64,000 bases of DNA from Staphylococcus intermedius NCTC 11048 (GTDB lineage Bacteria; Bacillota; Bacilli; Staphylococcales; Staphylococcaceae): assembly GCF_002902385.1 (NCBI RefSeq), contig NZ_PPQH01000040.1:135472-199471 (forward strand), in the 5' to 3' direction. The notes beneath the pieces are model-generated. The model worked only from the letters and a program-made list of their open reading frames with translations, had not been told where the DNA came from and made no database searches. Position 1 is the first letter of the stretch, and each line of letters opens with the position of its first letter. Below, in pieces: positions 31,697 through 41,015 of the stretch. Made by a program: the position numbers and the translations under genes.

Positions 31697-31929
31697 ATAA
31701 GATAGTCATCTGTAGTGTTCGTAAGTTCGCTTTATGTATTTTGACCTAACACTCTTTGATCAGGGAGCCCAATGGGTTTTCTTGCAGCGCACACGCCTCT
31801 ACAGGAGGACGTGCAAAACAAGAAACAGGGCACCCACCTGTATATAGCAGGCCAAAATGATCAAGCACTTTACAACTACGGCATAACGGATCTATCGGTA
31901 CGCAAGGCTTCGTGTCTTGCGTATTTTTT
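31697..31929 (+). ncRNA. ssrS: 6S RNA (SsrS/BsrA type)
   Basis: RNA polymerase-binding regulatory RNA that mimics an open promoter. Evidence: its own promoter, the location just after aspS as in Bacillus bsrA, a mostly double-stranded appearance (for example GGGCACCCACCTGTATATAGCAG), and a terminator TACGCAAG (31899-31906) / CTTGCGTA (31916-31923) with Ts. A protein reading frame covering it (ATG at 31772) is chance read-through into tcdA. Exact ends are inferred. Confidence 0.8.
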
Positions 31930-31978
31930 ATGTATTCATTTAAAATGGTATATGAATTTGTATTTAAAGGAGATTAAT

Positions 31979-32746
31979 ATGAAACATCAATTTTCTCGTA
32001 ACGAACTGGCTATCGGACAAGAAGGGCTCGACAAATTAAAACAAACAACAGTCGCTGTATTAGGTGTCGGTGGGGTAGGTTCTTTTGCTGCAGAAGCTTT
32101 AGCGCGTACGAATATCGGCCATATTATTTTAATAGATAAAGATGATGTAGATATTACAAATGTGAACCGTCAATTACATGCATTAACGACGACAGTGGGA
32201 CAAAGTAAAGTGAGTTTGATGGAAGAACGTATTCGCCTCATTAACCCGGACTGTAAAGTGACGCCATTACATATGTTCTACACGGAAGAAACGTACGAAC
32301 AACTTTTTACGGATTATGATATCGATTATGTTATTGACGCAAGTGATACGATTATTTATAAAGTGCATTTAATGGAACAATGTTTAACACGTGGTATTCA
32401 AATCATTTCTAGTATGGGTGCAGCGAACAAAACGGATCCAACACAATTTGAAATTGCGGATATTTCGAAAACACATACGGATCCAATGGCACGTATTATT
32501 CGAAATAAATTAAAGCAAAAAGGAATTAAAAAAGGAGTGCCTGTTGTATTTTCTAGTGAAAGTCCAATCGTCATTCGTGAAGATGTAAAAGCGGTAGTCG
32601 GTGACGCGCAAGGTAAAAACCGTAAAGCGCAAATGCCACCATCGTCAAATGCATATGTGCCAAGTGTGGTTGGTTTAATTTGTGCAAGTTATGTATGTAA
32701 TAACATTTTGAAAGACATTACAGTACAACGCATTAAAGATAAATAG
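31979..32746 (+). CDS. tcdA: tRNA threonylcarbamoyladenosine dehydratase
   Basis: E1-like (ThiF/MoeB fold) enzyme that cyclises t6A37 to ct6A with ATP. 255 aa with nucleotide loop LGVGGVGSFAAEALAR (about 26-41), the DKDDVDITNVNRQ stretch and DASDTI. In E. coli its sulfur-relay partners are CsdA/CsdE; here the nearest desulfurase is at 38063. The ATG at 31979 follows AAGGAG. A terminator follows at 32881. Confidence 0.93.
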   Translation: MKHQFSRNELAIGQEGLDKLKQTTVAVLGVGGVGSFAAEALARTNIGHIILIDKDDVDITNVNRQLHALTTTVGQSKVSLMEERIRLINPDCKVTPLHMFYTEETYEQLFTDYDIDYVIDASDTIIYKVHLMEQCLTRGIQIISSMGAANKTDPTQFEIADISKTHTDPMARIIRNKLKQKGIKKGVPVVFSSESPIVIREDVKAVVGDAQGKNRKAQMPPSSNAYVPSVVGLICASYVCNNILKDITVQRIKDK

Positions 32747-32880
32747 TGTTGAAATTTAAAGGTGCGGCACTATCAATTTAGTTTGATTCAAATGTACAAT
32801 TTAAGAGATTTGAATTGAATTAATTGTATACGTATTTGTCAATTGGTTTATTCTTGTAAATGTGTCATTAAGCTAATAGT

Positions 32881-32927
32881 AGGAAAGGGACTGGGAAAAC
32901 TTAATTTTCTAGTCCCCTTCCTTTTTA
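32881..32927 (+). terminator. Terminator after tcdA
   Basis: GGAAAGGGACT (32882-32892) pairs with AGTCCCCTTCC (32911-32921), with Ts after. It shares TGGGAAAACTTAAT with the terminator at 2661-2706. Confidence 0.85.
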
Positions 32928-32986
32928 TGGACATATATCGATTAATGATGATAAAACAGGCAAAAATGAGGATGAATGGAACGTCA

Positions 32987-33400
32987 CCATTGGATGTTAT
33001 GGGGTTGTCTCCATTTCATAAACTTGCCCTCAGTGACTACATTTGATGTAAGGTTGCCCAGAAGGCTGAGACTCTTGAGGGATGAAGTTAAAAACAAAAT
33101 AACGTCAATTAACTTTGATAGTGGCTACTGTTTAACGCAGTAGCTGTCTGACTTCTCAATGCGTTTGCTTTTGAGAAGTCTAGTCAGCCTTGCGGGGGCA
33201 GTACGACGAAATCTTCGTTACACATGAGATTTCTGTACTGCTCCCAAAATCCACTAACGCTTCAACAATTGTAACAGTTTAATCAAGCGTTAGTTAGTTG
33301 AAGGGCCAGCCCCTAAGAAAGCGAAGCCATAAGGGCAATCAGAAGTCACAAATCACAGCGAGGGCAAGTTTAACAAAATGTTGCATCCACAGCATCAAAA
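32987..33400. repeat. Long imperfect palindrome with nested hairpins (possible MITE-like element or structured RNA)
   Basis: This gene-free stretch is bounded by inverted repeats. TAAACTTGCCCTC (33019-33031) matches GAGGGCAAGTTTA (33360-33372) perfectly, and the match continues outwards imperfectly through CATTT and GATGYTRTGG to about 32990 and 33400. Inside are AAGGCTGA (33062-33069)/TCAGCCTT (33184-33191) enclosing three hairpins (AAGTTAA/TTAACTT, GCTACTG/CAGTAGC, GACTTCTCAA/TTGAGAAGTC); GGGGGCAGTAC (33194-33204)/GTACTGCTCCC (33235-33245) with inner GAAATC/GATTTC; and ACTAACGCTT (33253-33262)/AAGCGTTAGT (33285-33294). No protein and no clear target duplication. The GAAATC hairpin recalls dispersed staphylococcal intergenic repeats. 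Nature unproven. Confidence 0.7.
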
Positions 33401-33456
33401 ATTTTTATGTCCTAGTATGTTTCCTAATCTTTTATCGTCATTCATCTGTTTTTAAG

Positions 33457-34731
33457 TTACGATAATTCACTTTGTTGCTGTTTAATATTATCATAAATCT
33501 GTTTGAATTGTTGTTCTGCCTTCGATGTATCTTTAGGTTCATAATATTGTCTGCGCTTTAATAAATCCGGTAAATATTGTTGAGCAACAAAACCGTTCGG
33601 ATAATTGTGTGGATATTGATAACCTATTGCGCGTCCCAATTCTTTTGCCCCTTGATAATGGCCATCTTTTAAATAATCTGGCACTTGCCCCACATGCCCT
33701 TGACGAATATCACTTAACGCAGCGTCAATAGAACGGATCGCTGAATTCGATTTTGGTGAAAGACACAATTCGATAACAGCTTGGCTGAGCGGGATCCGTG
33801 CTTCTGGAAAACCGAGTCTTTCTGCAGATTCGATAGCAGCCAAAGTCCGTTGACCCGCACCTGGAGAAGCTAAACCAATATCTTCATAACTAATGACGAG
33901 CAATCTTCTCGCTATCGTCGGAAGATCACCTGCTTGTATCAATCGTCCTAAATAGTGCAGTGCAGCATCGACATCACTGCCTCGAATAGATTTTTGAAAC
34001 GCACTCATCACATCATAATGCATATCCCCATCTTTATCACTTAAGAAGGCGCCACGTTGCAAACAATCTTCTGCATCTTGCAAGGTGATATGCGGGGGTT
34101 GATCATTTGCACTTAATACTGCTAATTCTAAAGCATTTAAAGCACTGCGCACATCACCTTGACTTTGTGTGGCAAAATATTCGAAAGCATCGTCGTCAAT
34201 CGTGGCCTCGAATTGTTTTAAACCTCTTTCTTCATCGTTCAGCGCATTGGACAAAGCGATTTTAATATCATTTTTATCGAGCGGAAATAATTCGAAAATT
34301 TGGGCTCTTGAACGAATTGCAGGGTTAATCGCGTGATAAGGATTTGAAGTCGTTGCGCCGATTAATACGATTTTCCCATTTTCTAGATGCGGTAATAAAA
34401 AATCTTGTTTCGCCTTATCTAATCTATGAATTTCATCTAATAAGAGTATGACTTGTCCTGACATTTTTGCTTCATCGACAATCATTTGCATATCTTTTTT
34501 TGTGTTTGTCACAGCATTTAATTGTCTGAACTTGAAAGCTGTACTGCCCGCAATCGCTTGAGCAATACTTGTTTTTCCGATGCCTGGAGGACCGTAAAAT
34601 ATCATAGATGACAACCTTTTCGCATTGACCATACGCCGAATAATTCCCGTTTCACCAACGAGATGTTGTTGTCCAATGACTTCATCAATGTTTCGTGGGC
34701 GCATTCTGGAAGCAAGTGGTTCAGTCAACAT
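33457..34731 (-). CDS. rarA: Replication-associated recombination protein RarA (MgsA/YrvN)
   Basis: Clamp-loader-like AAA+ ATPase acting at stalled forks, 424 aa. Walker A GPPGIGKTS is at 47-55, Walker B LLDEIHRLDKAKQDF, sensor GATTSNP; a C-terminal tetramerisation region ends the protein. The start is the ATG at 34731, eight bases after GGAGGG; a longer in-frame start at 34764 lacks a site. Transcribed towards the palindromic element and divergent from cymR. Confidence 0.95.
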   Translation of the reverse strand: MLTEPLASRMRPRNIDEVIGQQHLVGETGIIRRMVNAKRLSSMIFYGPPGIGKTSIAQAIAGSTAFKFRQLNAVTNTKKDMQMIVDEAKMSGQVILLLDEIHRLDKAKQDFLLPHLENGKIVLIGATTSNPYHAINPAIRSRAQIFELFPLDKNDIKIALSNALNDEERGLKQFEATIDDDAFEYFATQSQGDVRSALNALELAVLSANDQPPHITLQDAEDCLQRGAFLSDKDGDMHYDVMSAFQKSIRGSDVDAALHYLGRLIQAGDLPTIARRLLVISYEDIGLASPGAGQRTLAAIESAERLGFPEARIPLSQAVIELCLSPKSNSAIRSIDAALSDIRQGHVGQVPDYLKDGHYQGAKELGRAIGYQYPHNYPNGFVAQQYLPDLLKRRQYYEPKDTSKAEQQFKQIYDNIKQQQSELS

Positions 34732-34840
34732 CGTTATCCCTCCATTGTTATTAGTTTTGTACACTTATATACAATGGTATTATATTAATATAAAAAATGC
34801 TAAAATAAAAATAAATCGGATGATGTAAGGTGAGGAAAAA

Positions 34841-35260
34841 ATGAAAATATCCACTAAAGGAAGATATGGTTTAACATTAATGATTGCTTTAGCTAAACGA
34901 CATGGAACAGGCTGTGTATCATTAAAAACGATTGCTGAAGAAAATGGTTTAAGTGATCTTTATTTAGAACAACTCGTAGGTCCACTGAGAAACGCTGGGC
35001 TGATTAGAAGTGTGAGAGGTGCAAAAGGCGGGTATGAATTAAAGATGCCAGCGACTGAGATTACGGCGGGTGATATTATCCGCTTATTGGAAGGTCCATT
35101 GACGATTGTAGAACGTATGGAATCTGAACCACCTGGTCAACAACAGTTATGGTTACGGATGCGTAATGCGGTTAAAGAAGTACTTGACCAAACGACACTA
35201 CAATCTTTAGCTGACTATCAAGATAAAGATGCGTTAGAAGGCTATATGTTTTATATTTAA
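34841..35260 (+). CDS. cymR: Rrf2-family regulator CymR
   Basis: Winged-helix repressor of 139 aa, the staphylococcal and Bacillus master regulator of cysteine metabolism. It begins MKISTKGRYGLTLMIALA, has the recognition-helix region LSDLYLEQLVGPLRNAGL and wing RGAKGGYEL. It lacks the three clustered cysteines of the Fe-S sensor IscR, as expected for CymR, which senses through CysK. The ATG follows GTGAGG. A cysteine desulfurase-mnmA pair lies 2.8 kb downstream, a context typical of this regulator. Confidence 0.93.
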   Translation: MKISTKGRYGLTLMIALAKRHGTGCVSLKTIAEENGLSDLYLEQLVGPLRNAGLIRSVRGAKGGYELKMPATEITAGDIIRLLEGPLTIVERMESEPPGQQQLWLRMRNAVKEVLDQTTLQSLADYQDKDALEGYMFYI

Positions 35261-35293
35261 TCAGGCATCTTGTTAAATATTAAGGAGGCGCTT

Positions 35294-36124
35294 ATGGAAC
35301 AGTTTACTTTAAAAGATGGACAATTTATTGATCAATTAGGATTTGGAACGTATAAGTTAAACGGTACAAAAGGTGTCCATGCAATGACGGATGCTTTGAA
35401 TATGGGTTATCGTTTATTAGATACAGCATACAACTATGAAAATGAAGGTGCTGTAGGTAAAGCGATTCAAAATAGTCATGTGAATAGAGATGAGATTTGG
35501 GTCACTTCAAAATTGCCTGGGCGCTATCAAAGCGAGGCAAATGTTTATGAAACCATTCAAGAATCATTATATCGCCTTGGTTTAGACTATCTTGATTTTT
35601 ATTTAATTCATTGGCCTAATCCAAAACAAGGTAAATATGTAGAAGCATGGAAAGCGATGATTGCAGCACAAAAGTCTGGATTAGTCAGACATATTGGTGT
35701 TTGTAATTTCTTACCTGAACATATTGAAAAACTTGAAAAAGAAACGGGTGTCTTGCCAGCGATTAACCAAATCGAGTTACATCCTTTTTTTAACCAAAAA
35801 GAAATGATTGCATATCATGAAGAGAAAGGCATTTTAACTCAAGCGTGGAGTCCATTAGGTCGTGACAATGGCGTCATGGATGAACCTGTGTTAAAACAAC
35901 TGTCAGCGAAATATGACAAAACTGTCGCTCAAGTGATCTTAAGATGGCATGTTCAAAATGGTGTAATGCCTATACCGAAAGCAACATCATCCAAACGTCA
36001 ACTTGAAAACTTTGATATTTTTGATTTTCATATTACAGATGAGGATCTTCAAGCAATCAATCAACTTACACGTGCTGATGGACGACGTAAAAATCAAGAC
36101 CCGGCTGTTTATGAAGAATTTTAA
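35294..36124 (+). CDS. Aldo/keto reductase
   Basis: NADPH-dependent TIM-barrel oxidoreductase of 276 aa. The catalytic tetrad is complete: D43, Y48 (DTAYNYENE), K73 (TSKLPG) and H106 (LIHWPNP). The late IPKATSSKRQLEN is the cofactor phosphate-binding region. It resembles the 2,5-diketo-gluconate reductase/YtbE type, but the substrate is unknown. The ATG at 35294 follows AAGGAGG; a start at 35270 is rejected. It begins 33 bases after cymR and may be co-transcribed. Confidence 0.92.
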   Translation: MEQFTLKDGQFIDQLGFGTYKLNGTKGVHAMTDALNMGYRLLDTAYNYENEGAVGKAIQNSHVNRDEIWVTSKLPGRYQSEANVYETIQESLYRLGLDYLDFYLIHWPNPKQGKYVEAWKAMIAAQKSGLVRHIGVCNFLPEHIEKLEKETGVLPAINQIELHPFFNQKEMIAYHEEKGILTQAWSPLGRDNGVMDEPVLKQLSAKYDKTVAQVILRWHVQNGVMPIPKATSSKRQLENFDIFDFHITDEDLQAINQLTRADGRRKNQDPAVYEEF

Positions 36125-36130
36125 ATAGAT

Positions 36131-36156
36131 GTTTAAGTCTCTGCAGAATGTGGAAT
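36131..36156 (+). promoter_or_regulatory. Probable sigma-B promoter of csbD
   Basis: GTTTAA (36131-36136), 14 bases and TGGAAT (36151-36156) fit the staphylococcal sigma-B pattern GTTTAA-N12-15-GGGTAT at all six -35 and four of six -10 positions. It would give a leader of about 29 bases. CsbD genes are known sigma-B targets. Confidence 0.55.
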
Positions 36157-36191
36157 ATTTATATTAAGACATTCTTAAGGAGGCTTCATTT

Positions 36192-36377
36192 ATGGCAGAT
36201 CAAGAAAATAAATTCGAACAAGCTAAAGGTAACATCAAAGAAACAGTGGGTAACGTAACAGACAACCAATCATTAGAAAATGAAGGTAAACAAGATAAAG
36301 CTTCTGGTAAAGCGAAAGAAGCCGTTGAAAACGTTAAAGATAAAGCAAATGACATGATAGACAAGTTTAAAAAATAA
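36192..36377 (+). CDS. csbD: CsbD family general stress protein
   Basis: Small soluble protein of 61 aa, nearly all Lys/Glu/Asn/Asp/Ala, with the family pattern [15 protein letters not shown] and a second [15 protein letters not shown] repeat. CsbD proteins are strongly sigma-B induced; their biochemical role is unknown. AAGGAGG precedes the ATG. The next gene has a similar composition and lies 36 bases on. Confidence 0.9.
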   Translation: MADQENKFEQAKGNIKETVGNVTDNQSLENEGKQDKASGKAKEAVENVKDKANDMIDKFKK

Positions 36378-36413
36378 TTTTTGGTTAAAAATAATGATGA
36401 AAGGATGATTGCA

Positions 36414-36575
36414 TTGGATAAAAAACAAGGTGAAGAATATTTAAATAAAGCTAAAGACGCTTATGATCAATATCAAGATAGTCAAAAAGGTGACAACAAA
36501 GAAAATAAAGATGGCGGTAGTTTAGTTGATAAAGCAAAAGATGCTTTAGATAAATTGACTGGCGACAATAAATAA
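36414..36575 (+). CDS. Small charged stress-type protein (53 aa)
   Basis: Hydrophilic, repetitive helix-former with two related segments, LNKAKDAYDQ and VDKAKDALDK, giving 53 aa from a TTG at 36414 placed nine bases after AAGG. ATG 36405 and TTG 36381 in the same frame have poorer ribosome binding sites. Composition and position point to a partner of csbD, probably made from the same sigma-B transcript. No family name recognised. Confidence 0.65.
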   Translation: MDKKQGEEYLNKAKDAYDQYQDSQKGDNKENKDGGSLVDKAKDALDKLTGDNK

Positions 36576-36587
36576 TTGAAAAAGTTC

Positions 36588-36624
36588 TAGCGGTTGTAGG
36601 TTCGCTCCCACAGCCGTTTTTTAT
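36588..36624 (+). terminator. Terminator after the csbD pair
   Basis: CGGTTGTAGG (36591-36600) pairs with CTCCCACAGCCG (36605-36616) through wobbles; six Ts follow. Confidence 0.8.
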
Positions 36625-36755
36625 ATTTTAGAGGCGATCATTGAAGGGGGGAAGTTGCTTCTCTCGATACGATTAACTCAGTTTATGTTTAGCAATTTTT
36701 AGTATTCAGCTCGTTTAGGAATCATGAGGTACGATGTTGATCCGAATGATAGCAA

Positions 36756-36808
36756 TGTAGTTGCCAACACTTCAAATAACATGCAATATGTTGGCAAACT
36801 ACACTGTA
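36756..36808. repeat. Inverted repeat between csbD unit and LLM gene
   Basis: TGTAGTTGCCAACA and TGTTGGCAAACTACA form a 14-bp stem with one bulged A and a loop of about 19 bases, centred near 36783. No T-run on either side, so it is a poor terminator. It could be a decayed element or a protein-binding site. The rest of the 36625-36840 gap shows nothing. Confidence 0.55.
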
Positions 36809-36840
36809 ATGCTAAATAAATGATAATGAATAGCATACAC

Positions 36841-37854
36841 CTATAGATTTTGATTTCGTTCATCAATTAGCTCTTGAAAATAGCGATATGAACGGTGTTG
36901 TAATGTTGTGTCATAAATGTAGCTCACTGCCATGATTTCGTCTACCCAGCCATATTTGTGTAAAAAGGCATTTATTTGCTGATTGACTGATGCTTTATCG
37001 CCAATGAGTGAGTTTTGAATTCGCGCTTCAGCCATAGCGATTTCTCTCGGAGATAATACCTGACTTAAATCATCTGTTGGAGGTTGCATTTGTGCCATTC
37101 TTCCCCTTAATATGCTTGCGAAGATTTGTGATTGTGTCGTTGAGAGGTAATGGGCTTCTTCATCCGAATCAGCCATAATGACATTTAAACAGACAATGAC
37201 ATAAGGTGCTTTTAAGTATTCGGATGGTTCAAAAAGTTCCTTATATATAGCTATGGCTTCTTGCATTTGTTGTGGCGCAAAATGACCTGCAAAAACGTAT
37301 GGTAAACCTTCTCTCGCAGCTAAATGCGCAGAGTCAGTTGATGAACCGAGAATATATACCGGTACATTTTTGCCAACTGCAGGAATGGCTTTAACATAAC
37401 CTTGTTTTGTTTCAGGCCCAAAATATTGCAACAATTGTTGTACTTCGTCAGGAAATTGATAAACCCCTTGATGTTGGTCTCGACGGAGTGCACTTGCGGT
37501 TGCCATGTCTGTACCTGGTGCGCGTCCTAAGCCAAGGTCTACACGATCTCCGTACAATGTATTTAATGTACCGAACTGTTCAGCGACAACAAGTGGAGCA
37601 TGATTCGGTAACATAATGCCTCCAGAACCAATCCTCATTGTGTTCGTATGGTGCAATGCGTGTTGGATAAGTAGTGCAGTTGCTGAACTTACGAGATTGG
37701 GTGCATTATGATGTTCTGCAATCCATAACCGTTCGTAATGGTGTTGTTCAAGATGCTGAGCAAGAGACACCATTTGATCAATCGCTTCCTTATCGTTATT
37801 TCCTTTTCTAATTGGAACAAGATTTAATGCTGAGTATTTCATTGGATTCGGCAT
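36841..37854 (-). CDS. LLM class flavin-dependent oxidoreductase
   Basis: Bacterial luciferase-like TIM-barrel monooxygenase, 337 aa, of the short-name MsnO8/YwcH type. Recognisable stretches are LWIAEHHN near 42-49, IGSGGIMLPNHAPLVVAEQFG near 75-95, LGLGRAPGTD near 108-117 and ILGSSTDSA. It would use reduced flavin on an unknown substrate. I chose the ATG at 37854, eight bases after AAGGAGTG; one at 37875 has no site. Single gene on the minus strand. Confidence 0.88.
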   Translation of the reverse strand: MPNPMKYSALNLVPIRKGNNDKEAIDQMVSLAQHLEQHHYERLWIAEHHNAPNLVSSATALLIQHALHHTNTMRIGSGGIMLPNHAPLVVAEQFGTLNTLYGDRVDLGLGRAPGTDMATASALRRDQHQGVYQFPDEVQQLLQYFGPETKQGYVKAIPAVGKNVPVYILGSSTDSAHLAAREGLPYVFAGHFAPQQMQEAIAIYKELFEPSEYLKAPYVIVCLNVIMADSDEEAHYLSTTQSQIFASILRGRMAQMQPPTDDLSQVLSPREIAMAEARIQNSLIGDKASVNQQINAFLHKYGWVDEIMAVSYIYDTTLQHRSYRYFQELIDERNQNL

Positions 37855-37998
37855 CGTTTTAACACTCCTTTTCATAGCGCTAGTATAACATTAGTGCATC
37901 GGCAACTCACAAAAACTGCTTTTTGGCACACATTGAATTATAAAGTTTTAAAGATTACAATAGAAATGACTATAAACGTAAAAAACAACCAATCACCG

Positions 37999-38015
37999 TA
38001 CTAGAATTTTTAGTA
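37999..38015. promoter_or_regulatory. 17-bp perfect dyad upstream of cysteine desulfurase
   Basis: TACTA-GAATTTT-TAGTA, immediately before an extended -10 (TGCTAAAAT, 38022-38030). Position suits an operator; the regulator is unknown. Confidence 0.35.
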
Positions 38016-38062
38016 TGCAAGTGCTAAAATAGGAACATTGATTATGAGAAAGGGCTGACGTA

Positions 38063-40323
<2,261 letters not shown>

Positions 40324-40338
40324 GAAAAGGTGATTCAA

Positions 40339-41013
40339 ATGGAACTTGAACAAATTCATCAACTGATTCAACAAGGCCAATTCGAACGTGCATTACAAGA
40401 AAGTTTTAACAATATAGAAGCACATCCTGATGAAGTCGAAAATTATATCAATTCAGGTGTGTTATTGGCAGAAGCAGGCGAAATTGAAAAGGCTGAACGT
40501 TTTTTTCAACGTGCACTGACATTGAAACCGGATAATGGTGTGATTTATTACAACTTAGCGAACGTTTACTTTAATGAAGGGCGTTTTCAAGAAGCAGTCA
40601 AATTGTATCAAGAAGCCTTGTCACATCATGTCGATCATAAAGATACACACTATATGTTGGGCCTTGCGTTTATTCAACTGGATGCTAAGAAACAAGCGCT
40701 GCCTTATTTGATGCGTGCAGCGGAATTAGACGCTAAATTTGAAGATCTCGAAGTCCAATTTCAATTTGCGTTACTCATGTGTGAATTAGAAATGTTTGAT
40801 CAAGCTATTCCGATATTGAATCAAATATTAGAACACGATCCACAACATGCCGACGCACAATATAACTTAACATTAGCGCTTTATATGCTGAATGAAAATG
40901 TCGATGCGGCCATTCAAGGCTTTGAACGAGCAGTACAAATGGACGAACAGCATTTACTCAGTCAACACGCTCTGAAGACATTCCGATTAATTAAAGCTGA
41001 AGAGGAGGCATAA
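40339..41013 (+). CDS. Tetratricopeptide repeat protein
   Basis: Soluble scaffold protein of 224 aa, built of about five TPR units (for example GVIYYNLANVYFNEGRFQEAVKLY and the PQHADAQYNLTLALYML segment). It is the YrrB-type gene normally found between mnmA and recD2; function is unproven. The ATG at 40339 follows GGAAAAGG; it ends two bases before recD2. Confidence 0.88.
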   Translation: MELEQIHQLIQQGQFERALQESFNNIEAHPDEVENYINSGVLLAEAGEIEKAERFFQRALTLKPDNGVIYYNLANVYFNEGRFQEAVKLYQEALSHHVDHKDTHYMLGLAFIQLDAKKQALPYLMRAAELDAKFEDLEVQFQFALLMCELEMFDQAIPILNQILEHDPQHADAQYNLTLALYMLNENVDAAIQGFERAVQMDEQHLLSQHALKTFRLIKAEEEA

Positions 41014-41015
41014 CT

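Noticed and set aside
31772-31978. N-terminal extension of tcdA from ATG 31772 (69 extra residues)
   Set aside because: The extension lies in the 6S RNA and its terminator and has no ribosome binding site; ATG 31979 follows AAGGAG and gives the family start.
32843-33046. 67-aa frame that looks slightly like a transposase tail (NGTSPLD)
   Set aside because: It runs through the tcdA terminator and the left arm of the palindrome, has no ribosome binding site, and the similarity is too short to trust.
33018-33373. Group II intron or IS200/IS605 remnant as explanation of the palindromic block
   Set aside because: I see no domain V-like helix, no reverse transcriptase or transposase fragment, and no typical IS200 end hairpins; kept only as an unclassified element.
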